Shown here: positions 6,872-15,261 of the stretch, in pieces
Position numbering within the stretch: position 1 is the first letter of the stretch
Layout: each line of letters starts with the position of its first letter
NCBI RefSeq assembly: GCF_023101345.1
Contig: NZ_CP095848.1
Location: 1,549,501 to 1,613,500 of the forward strand
DNA: 64,000 nt
Direction: 5' to 3'
Source of the DNA: Hymenobacter sublimis
Lineage (GTDB): Bacteria; Bacteroidota; Bacteroidia; Cytophagales; Hymenobacteraceae
Translations under genes and position numbers: made by a program
The notes under the pieces: generated by a model
Seen by the model: only the letters and a program-made list of their open reading frames with translations
Told to the model about the DNA's origin: nothing
Database searches by the model: none

Positions 6872-8821
6872 CTAGCGTAGAATGGAGACTGTGCCGCTTT
6901 GGGCGCTCCGCTTGCCGGTTTGGTCCGTGGATTCAAAGCGCCACACGTAGGTGCCCGGCGCGGGTGGGGCCGAGCCGATGCGGCCGTCCCAGGTTTGGGT
7001 CCGGGAGGTGGCCTGGAACACCTGCTGGCCGTTGCGGTCCACTACCGTAAACCGAAAATTGTCGAGGTAGCGTCCTTTCAGCTCCAGCACATCATTCAGG
7101 CCGTCGCCATTGGGCGTGAAGGCCGTGGGCACAAACACCTTCACTGCCCGGGACACGGAGGCAACATTAGAATAGCTCGGAACCAGCAGCTGGCCGCCAC
7201 CCGTGGCCTCAATGCGGTAGCGCACTACCTGCTGATCCTGGGGCGGTTGCAAATCCAGATACGTCAGTCCGGTGGCTACGGAGCGGGAACTCAGCACGGC
7301 ATTCGTGGGCGAGAGAGTGAGCACCCGGTAGCTGACCGGAGCCGTGGGGTCGGGCCCGCGCAGGGCCGTCCAGGTGAGACGAATGGTGCTGCCATCGTCG
7401 GTGGCGGGCGTGGCCTCTAGCAGCACCGGACACACCGCTGGGCTTTCGGCGGAGCGGTTACCGCAGGCATCCAGAAACCGCACGGAGTAGCACACCGGGG
7501 TAGCAAGGGCCGGGCTGACCAGCGAATCGGTAACCGTGCGGGCCGCCGTGACGCGCAGCTCGGAGCCGTTACGCAGATAGGTGAGCTGGCTGTTAGGCGG
7601 GCTGCGCACCAGCAAGGCGCTCAGCTCTACCTGGTTGCGCAGGTTAAACGTAGCGGCCAAGCGGGGCGGTGTGGGAGCCAGGCCGGCAGTAGTGGTCAGG
7701 GCTACCTCATCGGAAACCGAGGTAGTGCTGCCCAGGGTTTGGCTGAGCCGGTAGCGGTAGGTAGTACCGCAGGAAGCCGTTGTATCCTCGTACTGGCTAG
7801 AGCCGGCCGGCAACGTAATTCGGATGGTATTCGGGCCGTCAGTGCGGGTTAGGGCGTAGCTGCCATTTCCCTGATTTGTCCAGCGCAGTATGTTGCGGCC
7901 GTTCTGGGAAGTACCCGTTAAACTCACGGAGCATACCTCCAGGGAAGGCGTACTGGCCACGGAAGGCTGACAAACATCCTGGAGCAAAAGTCGGTAGCAG
8001 CCCGGTAGAGGCGCATTGTTCAGGGTAAACGAGGTAGCGCTGCTGGGCACGGTAGCTACCGTGCGGTAGCCACCGGCGGCTGCGGCATCGGCTACTTGCA
8101 GGCGGTACTGGTACTCGGCTTGCAGGCCCGTAAACTGAAATTGCACGGCTCCGCCCTGCACGGTCATGGAAGTTAGGGTAGGCCGCTGAGGGGTAGGCAG
8201 GGGCGTAAAAGTTTGCGGGTTAGTACCCGCGCACAGGCTCGCAATGGCGTACTGGCCAATGACTTTCACTTGGTTCGAGCCGTTGGTGGGGTAAGTAGCC
8301 GGAGTGTTGCGCGCAGCAGCCACCGGGGCTCCGTTGCCGACCTGCACAAAATACTGGTCGTAGGTAGCGTCCGTGACGGTGACTTCCACGAACCCCGGGG
8401 CGCAGGTCGTCAGCGTGAACGTGGGAGCCGGAGTAGCTTTAACCTCAAAATTGCGCGAAAAAATGATGCCTTGACTACCCCCTTGCGGGCCCTGGGTGTT
8501 TTGGGTGATGACGAGCACGCCGGCGGCCGTGGGTGTAAACGAGGTGGCCGTATCCCGGAAGCCACTGCAGGTAATAGCCGAGCCGCGCTGGTAATAAATC
8601 TGGGCCGGGTCTAGGTTTTTGCCGCTGCAGTCCCGCAGCCGTACCGGACGACCCACGCACAGGTAAAAGGGCATTTCCTGGCCCGTAGCGGCATCGTAGG
8701 CCTTGAAACAGGCGCCCGAATTGGGTGTGGGCGCGCACTGGGCTAGGGCGCCAGTGTGCGCCCCCAGGCTGCCTAATCCCAGCATCAGCAGAAAGACAAG
8801 TAGTTTTTTCACTATCCCCAT
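6872..8821 (-). CDS. Secreted multidomain protein with T9SS type B (gliding-associated) C-terminal domain
   Basis: The 649-residue protein has a signal peptide (MGIVKKLLVFLLMLGLGSLG, cleavage after ALA-Q near residue 28), several Ig/fibronectin-type segments rich in Thr, Ser and Pro, and a C-terminal sorting domain (about 565-649). That domain begins VFVPTAFTPNGDGLNDVLEL and includes FTVVDRNGQQVFQ and WDGR. This is the gliding-motility-associated C-terminal domain recognised by the type IX secretion system, so the protein is expected on the cell surface or released. The middle may bind a surface ligand; none is assigned. Single gene, separated by 115 bp from ybaB and 128 bp from hutH. Confidence 0.85.
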   Translation of the reverse strand: MGIVKKLLVFLLMLGLGSLGAHTGALAQCAPTPNSGACFKAYDAATGQEMPFYLCVGRPVRLRDCSGKNLDPAQIYYQRGSAITCSGFRDTATSFTPTAAGVLVITQNTQGPQGGSQGIIFSRNFEVKATPAPTFTLTTCAPGFVEVTVTDATYDQYFVQVGNGAPVAAARNTPATYPTNGSNQVKVIGQYAIASLCAGTNPQTFTPLPTPQRPTLTSMTVQGGAVQFQFTGLQAEYQYRLQVADAAAAGGYRTVATVPSSATSFTLNNAPLPGCYRLLLQDVCQPSVASTPSLEVCSVSLTGTSQNGRNILRWTNQGNGSYALTRTDGPNTIRITLPAGSSQYEDTTASCGTTYRYRLSQTLGSTTSVSDEVALTTTAGLAPTPPRLAATFNLRNQVELSALLVRSPPNSQLTYLRNGSELRVTAARTVTDSLVSPALATPVCYSVRFLDACGNRSAESPAVCPVLLEATPATDDGSTIRLTWTALRGPDPTAPVSYRVLTLSPTNAVLSSRSVATGLTYLDLQPPQDQQVVRYRIEATGGGQLLVPSYSNVASVSRAVKVFVPTAFTPNGDGLNDVLELKGRYLDNFRFTVVDRNGQQVFQATSRTQTWDGRIGSAPPAPGTYVWRFESTDQTGKRSAQSGTVSILR

Positions 8822-8949
8822 AACGAAGCAGCCGCGTAGTTGCGTCTACGCGCCAAGCGAAAGTAACAGGTTTCAGCTGGGAGCAAGCTGACTTGCTGGC
8901 TTTAGCCGGTTCTCCGCTTTTGAAGCTTTTTACGCCTTACCGCTCGGCT

Positions 8950-10449
8950 TTACTGCCACGCATAGGTGCGCACGAAGGCCGCGGCGGCGTGTAAATCAGG
9001 GTACAACACCCGATCCTGCGATACGAAGGGTACCTTCTCGCGGAAGTGGGCCATTACCTGTTCCAGGGCGGCACTGGTGCGAGCGGGCTGCCGGAATGCC
9101 AGGGCCTGGGTGGCGTTCAGTAGCTCAATGCCCAGCAGTTGCTCCACGTTTTCTACTACCCGGCGGGCCTTGGTGGCGGCATTGGCCCCCATGCTCACGT
9201 GGTCCTCCTGGCCGTTGCTGCTCACTAGGCTGTCGACGGAGGCTGGCGTACAAAGCTGCTTGTTCTGGCTCACGATGCCGGCGGCCGTGTACTGCGGAAT
9301 CATCAGGCCCGAGTTCAGGCCGGGCTCCGCGACCAGGAAAGGCGGCAGGCCCCGCTGCCCGCTGATAAGCTGGGTGGTGCGCTGCTGGGATATGCTGCCC
9401 AGCTCGGCCGTGGCAATGGCCAGCATATCCAGGGCCAGGGCCAGGGGCTGACCGTGGAAGTTGCCTCCACTCAGGATGGCGTCGTCCTCGGGGAACAGGT
9501 TGGGGTTGTCCGTTACGGCGTTGCACTCGGTTTCTACTACCTGCTCCACGTAGGCCAGCGCGTCGCGGGAGGCGCCGTGCACCTGGGGCATGCAGCGGAA
9601 GGAGTAGGGGTCCTGCACGACGGTTTTGGCTTGCTGTTGCAGCGGGCTGCCCGCTAGCAGCTCCCGCACGCGTCGGGCCACCGTTAGCTGTCCGGCGTGG
9701 GGCCGAATCCGGTGCAGGCGCTCATCAAACGGCTCACTGCGCCCATCGAAGGCTTCCAAGGACAAGGCCCCAATAACATCGGCGGCGGCCAGCAGGCGGC
9801 GGGTGCGCAGCAGGCAATGCACGGCGTAAGCCAGCATAAACTGGGTGCCATTGAGCAAAGCCAGGCCTTCCTTGGCTTCCAACGTCAGGGGCGGCCAGCT
9901 AAACAAACTCATGGCATCCGAGGCGGCAAGGCGGTAGCTTTCGTAGTTCACCTCGCCCAAGCCCAGTAGTGGTAGGCAGAGGTGGGCCAGCGGGGCCAGG
10001 TCGCCGCTAGCACCCAGAGAGCCTTGCTGATACACCACTGGCAGCATGCCACGGTTGTAAAAATCGAGCAGGCGCTGCACGGTGCTCACTTGCACCCCGC
10101 TGTGCCCGTAGCTCAGGCTTTGGGCCTTGAGCAGCAGCATGAGCCGTACCAGCTCGGCCGGCACTTCCTCCCCGGTTCCGCAGGCGTGCGACATCATCAG
10201 GTTCACCTGCAGCTGCTGGCGCTGCCCGGCCGGAATGGCTTGGTTGCACAGGGCCCCAAAACCCGTATTGATGCCGTAAATAGCCGCATCCGGGGTGCGC
10301 TCCAGCCGGTCGTGCAGGTACCGGTGACAGGCGGCCACGCGCTGCCGGGCTTCCTCGCTGAGCACCACGCGGGCCTTGGAGTGCAGCAATTCCCCGATGG
10401 TTGTCAGGTTGAGGCGGGTAGAAGGAGTGAGGGCGAAATCCTGGGCCAT
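8950..10449 (-). CDS. hutH: Histidine ammonia-lyase
   Basis: The 499-residue enzyme deaminates L-histidine to trans-urocanate, the first step of histidine catabolism in the cytoplasm. The MIO cofactor triad Ala-Ser-Gly is visible at 147-149 inside GSLGASGDLAPLAH, the catalytic Tyr58 is in YGINTGFG, and later family motifs include NGTQFMLAY and SSNGQEDHVSMGANAATK. Length is normal. No hutU, hutI or hutG lies beside it; instead it is followed upstream by hisS, so catabolic and tRNA-charging use of histidine sit next to each other. The ureohydrolase at 57.5 kb is too far away to count as the same operon. A tyrosine ammonia-lyase or aminomutase is less likely but not excluded. Confidence 0.9.
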   Translation of the reverse strand: MAQDFALTPSTRLNLTTIGELLHSKARVVLSEEARQRVAACHRYLHDRLERTPDAAIYGINTGFGALCNQAIPAGQRQQLQVNLMMSHACGTGEEVPAELVRLMLLLKAQSLSYGHSGVQVSTVQRLLDFYNRGMLPVVYQQGSLGASGDLAPLAHLCLPLLGLGEVNYESYRLAASDAMSLFSWPPLTLEAKEGLALLNGTQFMLAYAVHCLLRTRRLLAAADVIGALSLEAFDGRSEPFDERLHRIRPHAGQLTVARRVRELLAGSPLQQQAKTVVQDPYSFRCMPQVHGASRDALAYVEQVVETECNAVTDNPNLFPEDDAILSGGNFHGQPLALALDMLAIATAELGSISQQRTTQLISGQRGLPPFLVAEPGLNSGLMIPQYTAAGIVSQNKQLCTPASVDSLVSSNGQEDHVSMGANAATKARRVVENVEQLLGIELLNATQALAFRQPARTSAALEQVMAHFREKVPFVSQDRVLYPDLHAAAAFVRTYAWQ

Positions 10450-10523
10450 GGGGGCGGAAGTGAGTGGGGCGCCTGCGTGAGAAAAGCGGCTAAATGAAGG
10501 GGGCAGCCGGTAGCTAAGGTGTA

Positions 10524-11921
10524 CTACCGAGCCAGTTCGGCTACTACATCTTCCAGGGAAAGAGCGCGTTCCTGACCCGAAGCGAGCGTTTTAAGCTTGA
10601 ACTGACCCGCCGCGCGCTCCTCCGGGCCCTGAATCAGCACGTAAGGAATTCCCTTGGCGTCGGCGTACTTAAACTGCTTGCCCAGCTTGCCGGCTTCGGG
10701 AAACAGCTCGCTGGGAATGCCGGCCTCACGCAGCTGCCGCAGTACGGGCAGCACTGCCATTTCGCTTTCCTGGTCGAAATTAGCTACTAGGCAGCGGGTG
10801 GTAGTGGCCACCGCTTCCGGAAACAGGTTCAGCTCCTCCAGGCAGTCGTAGAGCCGGTCCACCCCGAAGGAGAAGCCTACCCCCGACACGCCCGGCAACC
10901 CGAAGGCACCGGTGAGGTTGTCGTAGCGGCCGCCGCCCGAGACGCTGCCCATGTTCACGTTGTTGATCTTGATTTCGAAGATGCAGCCCGTGTAGTAGCT
11001 CAGCCCGCGGGCCAGGGTCACGTCGAACTCCAGGTTCTGCCATTTCGTAAAGCCGAAGCTGCGCAGGTACTCCAGCACCCGTGCCAGGTCCTGTAGGCCC
11101 TTGTAACCGTCGGCGTTGTCGGGCTCCACGGCGGCCGTAGCAAAGGCCGCCAGCAGACGTTCTAGCTTTTCCTCGAAGTCGCCGCCTACCCCCAGCAGGT
11201 CAAACAGCCGCTCCGTGGCCTCCGCGGAGAAGCCCCGGCCCAGCAGCTCTTTCTCTACCCCGTCGCGCCCAATCTTATCCAGCTTGTCGATGGCCGTAAA
11301 CAAATCAACCTCGGTGCCTTCACCGCCCAGAGCCTGGTAGAACGCGCCCAGCACCCGGCGGTGGTTGATTTTGATGGTGTGCTCGGTGAGGCCCAGCGTG
11401 GTCAGCACCTCCGACATCATCAGCACAATTTCTGCCTCGCAGAGCAGCGAATCGGTGCCCACCACGTCGGCGTCGCACTGGTAAAACTCGCGGTAGCGGC
11501 CACGCTGGGGCCGGTCGGCGCGCCACACGGGCTGAATCTGGTAGCGTTTGAAGGGAAATACCAGGGTATTGCGGTTCATGACCACGTAGCGGGCGAAGGG
11601 CACCGTTAGGTCGTAGCGCAGGCCCTTCTCGGCTACTTTGGGCAGCAGGCGCTTGCTGCGGTTGTCGGCGGCCAGATCATCGGCGGTAACATCCTTGGCA
11701 AAGTCGCCGGAGTTCAGGACTTTAAACAGGAGCTGGTCGCCCTCCTCGCCGTACTTGCCGGTAAGCACCGAGAGGTTTTCGAGGGTAGGGGTTTCGAGCG
11801 GGGCGTAGCCAAACTTCTCGAACACGCGGCGGATGACGCCGAAAATATAATTACGGCGGGCCACTACGGCGGGGCCGAAGTCGCGGGTGCCGCGGGGAAT
11901 GCTGGGCTTTTGGGCGCTCAT
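10524..11921 (-). CDS. hisS: Histidyl-tRNA synthetase
   Basis: This 465-residue class II aminoacyl-tRNA synthetase charges tRNA-His. Motif 2 (RPQRGRYREFYQCDADVVG), the histidine-binding loop RGLSYYTGCIFEI, motif 3 (GVGFSFGVDRLYDCLEEL) and a C-terminal anticodon-binding domain (about 370-465) are all present in order. The ORF is open to 11996, but conservation starts at MSAQKPSIPRGTRDF, so the ATG at 11921 is used. It lies 74 bp upstream of hutH on the same strand, so a two-gene transcript is possible. Confidence 0.93.
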   Translation of the reverse strand: MSAQKPSIPRGTRDFGPAVVARRNYIFGVIRRVFEKFGYAPLETPTLENLSVLTGKYGEEGDQLLFKVLNSGDFAKDVTADDLAADNRSKRLLPKVAEKGLRYDLTVPFARYVVMNRNTLVFPFKRYQIQPVWRADRPQRGRYREFYQCDADVVGTDSLLCEAEIVLMMSEVLTTLGLTEHTIKINHRRVLGAFYQALGGEGTEVDLFTAIDKLDKIGRDGVEKELLGRGFSAEATERLFDLLGVGGDFEEKLERLLAAFATAAVEPDNADGYKGLQDLARVLEYLRSFGFTKWQNLEFDVTLARGLSYYTGCIFEIKINNVNMGSVSGGGRYDNLTGAFGLPGVSGVGFSFGVDRLYDCLEELNLFPEAVATTTRCLVANFDQESEMAVLPVLRQLREAGIPSELFPEAGKLGKQFKYADAKGIPYVLIQGPEERAAGQFKLKTLASGQERALSLEDVVAELAR

Positions 11922-12020
11922 CAGGAAAATCAGAATGCGGAAATACGGCCGCAAAATTCGCGGTTTGCATTGGATTTTCCGGAAGGCCCTTTGCAAAGAC
12001 CTTTTTAAGCGCCGGTTTCC

Positions 12021-12413
12021 TTACAAAGAGGCGTTGGCGTTACCGGTTTGCACGGACTGATCTTGACTGAAGGTGAAGTCGATTTCCTGCATGGCGTCTA
12101 GCAGGGAAGGTACCAACAGGGGCTGAGAAGCGGCGTCGAGGAACAGAAAGTGGTGCTGGGCGGGCTGGGGCACGTGGCACAAAATCAGGCGACGGTCCTG
12201 GGCATGCAGCATGAAGGCGTAGGCCAGCAGCAGATCAATCACGTCCTCGGAAAGCGAATCAACCAAACTTAAGTCAATCAGAATGGCGCCTTTGTCGCTG
12301 CGGCTGGCCCGGTGCAGGGCCCGGGCTAGCTTTACTTCGTTGGGAGAGGAAGTGTCTGGGGAAAGAATGAGCAAAAAACCATTCGGCAGCACTTCGCGGT
12401 GGACATCTAACAT
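12021..12413 (-). CDS. STAS-domain-like protein
   Basis: The 130-residue protein resembles a stand-alone STAS domain of the anti-sigma-factor-antagonist type: GAILIDLSLVDSLSEDVIDL, followed by LLLAYAFMLHAQDRRLILCHV, matches the beta-strand plus helix around the usual regulatory Ser/Thr loop. Such proteins bind partner kinases, anti-sigma factors or transporters in the cytoplasm. The similarity is judged by eye and is moderate, and there is no anti-sigma kinase beside it. Its upstream region contains two inverted repeats (12476-12513). hisS lies 99 bp beyond its stop on the same strand. Confidence 0.5.
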   Translation of the reverse strand: MLDVHREVLPNGFLLILSPDTSSPNEVKLARALHRASRSDKGAILIDLSLVDSLSEDVIDLLLAYAFMLHAQDRRLILCHVPQPAQHHFLFLDAASQPLLVPSLLDAMQEIDFTFSQDQSVQTGNANASL

Positions 12414-12768
12414 GGCCGATATCTATCGGGGATGGGTTGGGACAGTAGGTAATACTGTGGTTACCCCCACGAAAGTTCTGCGTGAAAAGCAGAATAAGTA
12501 GAACTTTAAAGTTGGATGTATCAGCGTACTACGTTGGAATTGCGGTTAAAATTGACACAATAGGACATAAGCTCAACCAGAGTCCCCACGCCACGGTAGC
12601 CAGGACTTGCAGGTCAATGAAAAATAAGTCAGGAGTCCGTTTCGTCGGAGCCCGTGAAGGGCACTCTACTCCTAACCAGCCGCCCTGGCCCGCACGAATA
12701 TCCGGCAACTAGTTTTTGCTTGTTGCCTAATTGGCTTACTCAGGGCTTGAAGTGAGGAAGGGGCAGAG
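12414..12768. other. 355-bp intergenic region with two inverted repeats
   Basis: No convincing gene is present. TTCTGC (12476-12481) pairs with GCAGAA (12489-12494), and AACTTTAAAGTT at 12502-12513 is a perfect 12-bp palindrome. Both lie upstream of the STAS gene and could be operator sites. The rest shows nothing recognisable. Confidence 0.4.
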
Positions 12769-13455
12769 CTACGGCTTCGTGCGGCGGGCCTGGAAAAGTA
12801 CGCTGGCGGCTAACGGCGCCTTTAACGCTGCCCGGATTCCGGCCTGCCGAAGGCCCCGGTTGGTCCAGTCGTTGCAAGTGCGCAGGGCGTGGTAGCGGCC
12901 CCGGGCCCGGAAGAAAAAGTCCACGGGCGAGTAGCCGGTTGGCTGCCGCAACTGCATGTGGTTCAGGCTGTCGGGGCGGAAGGAGCGTTGCACGTAGGCG
13001 GCTAGGGTGCGGTACTGGTCGGGAGAGATGCGCAAGGGCACTACCCGCGCCCCGGAGTCGGGGGCAGCACGGTAGAAATCAACGTGCATGAGAGTCCGGG
13101 ACGGGAACAACGCCCCTAGGACGGCTTTCGGCCCCGGAAATTTGCCACCCATCGAGCCCAGGTAAAAGCCTTCGTTGCCCCAGCCAAAGGCCACGTAGGG
13201 GTAGCGGGCGAAGCGCGCCGTCAGGGCCGGCTGGCTGAGCGTCTGGAGCCAGTCGTGGCCAGTGCGCGCCTCCCGCATGGGCAGCACCACATCGGTATGA
13301 AAGCCGTTGGATACCACGAAGATGGTTACCCCGTCGGGCGTCTGCCGAAACTGGCGGTTTAGGGGCACCACTGTTCCGGTCAGCAGCAGGAGCACAAGGG
13401 CAGCAATAGCCGACATAAGCAAACGAAAGGCAAGGAAAAGAGAAGGTAGGCGCAT
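12769..13455 (-). CDS. DUF2459 / TIGR02117 family membrane-anchored protein
   Basis: The 228-residue protein has an N-terminal membrane helix (about 5-28) and the family hallmark VTIFVVSNGFHTDVVLPM, followed by YVAFGWGNEGFYLGSMGGKF and a late TCNDWTNRGLRQAGI that contains a conserved Cys. His and Cys in these motifs suggest a possible papain-like fold, but the function of the family is unknown. In some bacteria members lie near urease genes, which is not the case here. The ATG at 13455 gives the expected signal anchor. Monocistronic. Confidence 0.75.
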   Translation of the reverse strand: MRLPSLFLAFRLLMSAIAALVLLLLTGTVVPLNRQFRQTPDGVTIFVVSNGFHTDVVLPMREARTGHDWLQTLSQPALTARFARYPYVAFGWGNEGFYLGSMGGKFPGPKAVLGALFPSRTLMHVDFYRAAPDSGARVVPLRISPDQYRTLAAYVQRSFRPDSLNHMQLRQPTGYSPVDFFFRARGRYHALRTCNDWTNRGLRQAGIRAALKAPLAASVLFQARRTKP

Positions 13456-13533
13456 CAGCCATAGGAGCTATACTAGCTGCGGCTTGATACGCATTTCCCG
13501 GTCGAGTAACCCCTGCCAGGTGTAAACGCAACG

Positions 13534-13575
13534 GGCCAGCCAGCAGCCCTCCGCACTGGAAGCTGCTGGCTGGCC
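13534..13575. terminator. Long hairpin, probable terminator
   Basis: A 14-bp perfect stem pairs 13534-13547 with 13562-13575. It lies between the DUF2459 gene start and the end of the next minus-strand gene. The T run is weak on either side, so termination is only probable. Confidence 0.5.
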
Positions 13576-13618
13576 TTGTATACTGGTGAATTACTACCTA
13601 TCCTGAGTTGTGGAGTAC

Positions 13619-14083
13619 CTAAGACCGGGTGCGCACTACTGGGCGGCGCGGCTCAACGGCTGCTACGGCGGCAGTGCGCTTGGCCCAGGCCTGCCGGTCG
13701 GCGCGGGCTACCTGAGGCATGGTTACTGGTACTAGCACCATGGTGCCCAGCGCATGCTGGGTGCGGGCCTGGTGCAAAGTCACGGCGGGCCGAAGGGCGT
13801 GGTAACCCAGTACCGTGGTGCGCACCACGTAGCGGCCCAGGGGCAGGCCCGTCGCCCGAAAATGGCCCTGGGCATCGGTTTCTACTGATTTCATCAGGCG
13901 TCCATCGGAGGCCCGCAGCACCACCACGTAGGAGTGCGGAATGGGCTCCTGGGTTTGCCCATCGAAAAGGCGGCCCGATACCGTACCGCGGTTCGGAGTG
14001 GAGCCGGCCTGCACAGGCAGTTGAGGGCCCGCAACGAGAAGGGAAAAGCCCAGCAGGGCACCGGAAACAAAGGAAGTTTTCAT
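13619..14083 (-). CDS. Secreted single-domain CarboxypepD_reg-like protein
   Basis: The 154-residue product has a signal peptide (MKTSFVSGALLGFSLLVAG, cleavage near QAGS) and one carboxypeptidase-regulatory-like beta-sandwich: GTVSGRLFDGQTQEPIPHSY, then DAQGHFRATGLPLGRYVV. This domain normally forms the N-terminal part of TonB-dependent receptors such as the one encoded at 15262-17724, whose matching segment reads GSISGTLLDQANGQPLPFTN. Here it stands alone with an Arg-rich tail, so it may be an accessory or remnant domain. It has a 298-bp GC-rich leader. Function unknown. Confidence 0.7.
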   Translation of the reverse strand: MKTSFVSGALLGFSLLVAGPQLPVQAGSTPNRGTVSGRLFDGQTQEPIPHSYVVVLRASDGRLMKSVETDAQGHFRATGLPLGRYVVRTTVLGYHALRPAVTLHQARTQHALGTMVLVPVTMPQVARADRQAWAKRTAAVAAVEPRRPVVRTRS

Positions 14084-14381
14084 GGTAGTACGGGAAAAGA
14101 AAGGAAAAGGAGTGGCCCTCGCCGGGCCGAAGAAGGGCCGCGGTTCCGTTCCGAAGATGCCGGCGAGGGTCAGGAAAAGCAGGGTAAAACGTCGAGCCCA
14201 ATGGGGTAGGCTAGCAAGAAGCCAAGCCCGGCTGGGTCGTGCGCCCAGATAATCGGCGCGGCGGGGTTCAGCAAGAACTCACTACGCGCCAGGCAAACCA
14301 GAGTGGCTGGCACGGAAGAATATACTATGAATAGCTAGGGGTAACGGGGTAGCACTTCCGGTAGCTGGTAGTGCGCGGCGG
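14084..14381. other. GC-rich leader region upstream of the CarboxypepD_reg gene
   Basis: No gene is seen. CCCTCGCCGG (14116-14125) pairs with CCGGCGAGGG (14160-14169), a possible stem in the 5' leader of the minus-strand gene that begins at 14083. Segments such as GGCCGCGGTTCCG recur in the leader of the receptor gene near 17781. Confidence 0.4.
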
Positions 14382-14765
14382 CTACTTCACGGCGTAGGTC
14401 CGGGGCATGCGCCGGGCGGTGGAGGCCAGCGTGGTAGATATTACCGCGTTGGACTGCATCCGCTGCACTTGATCCAGGGCGGTGCCCAGCATCTGAGCAA
14501 CGCGGCGGTGGGTAGCCCGGTTTTTCAAAGGGTTCAGGCAAATACCGCTCAGCCGCTCCTGGTACAGTTCCTCGTGCTGGTCGTTGTAGAATCGAACCAC
14601 GGTGTAGTCGGGGCGCTTGGGGTCCGTTTCCAGCATCCAGTAGCCCGATTTAGCAATAACGGGCGCTTCGCTGTACGACGTGGTTTGGGCCAGGGCCAGG
14701 GAGGCGGGTAGCACCACAAGAGAGGCGCAGAGGATACCGAGACGGGAAAGCAGGGAAGTTTTCAT
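14382..14765 (-). CDS. Secreted protein, unknown function
   Basis: The 127-residue protein starts MKTSLLSRLGILCASLVVLP and has a clear signal peptide (cleavage near LAQT, residue 26), so it is exported. The mature part, with SGYWMLETDPKRPDYTVVRF and YNDQHEELYQERLSGICLNP, is not from a family I recognise. The open frame extends to 15305, but that extension has no plausible start and enters the next gene, so the ATG at 14765 is chosen. It lies between the CarboxypepD_reg protein and the outer-membrane receptor on the same strand, which suggests a shared envelope role. No function is assigned. Confidence 0.65.
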   Translation of the reverse strand: MKTSLLSRLGILCASLVVLPASLALAQTTSYSEAPVIAKSGYWMLETDPKRPDYTVVRFYNDQHEELYQERLSGICLNPLKNRATHRRVAQMLGTALDQVQRMQSNAVISTTLASTARRMPRTYAVK

Positions 14766-15261
14766 GAGGATTAGTAGGAAAAAAATGGGCACAACAAGCC
14801 ACTCGCCGGCTGGCCAACGGGCCTGCCGAAACACGGAAGCAGCAACAACGCAAGAGGAAAGCCAGGCCCCGCAGTGCAGCCGGAAAGGCAGCGCGAGGAC
14901 AACGCCCAGCCGGCAGGAGCGGCGGGCAGCTTCAGCGGGCGGGAGGCCATGACGGTACCGGGAAGCAACGTCGCCGCGGGGTGAAGCAGGAGCTGTAAAG
15001 AGCAGCAGAAGTAGCGAGCTATCTGCCAGATAGTAGGTTGGGGAGCAGGTACTTAAAAGATGGAAGCGGCGGTAGAAAGGATGCCTGAGGGATAAAAAAT
15101 ATGTTGAATATTTTATGTTGTTTTCGCCGGTGCGGGTAGTGTCTGTCAGGGTAGCAGTGCGTGCGGCGGTGCGCCTTAAAGACCGTTGCTGCTGTGAATA
15201 CCGCGCGTTGAGCCGGTCGTTACAGCAAATCGAAAATTTATTTTTCAGTTGCTGGCCCCAG
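14766..15261. other. 496-bp non-coding region upstream of the secreted protein
   Basis: Purine-rich on the plus strand near 14766-14990, then an AT-rich patch around 15090-15120 and 15225-15245 that may contain the promoter of the minus-strand gene at 14765. No exact TAnnTTTG box was found and no gene is supported. Confidence 0.35.

Noticed and set aside
12482..12712. 76-codon plus-strand frame in the 12.4-12.8 kb gap
   Set aside because: No hydrophobic or domain-like pattern, no promoter or start signal, and the sequence reads as random composition.
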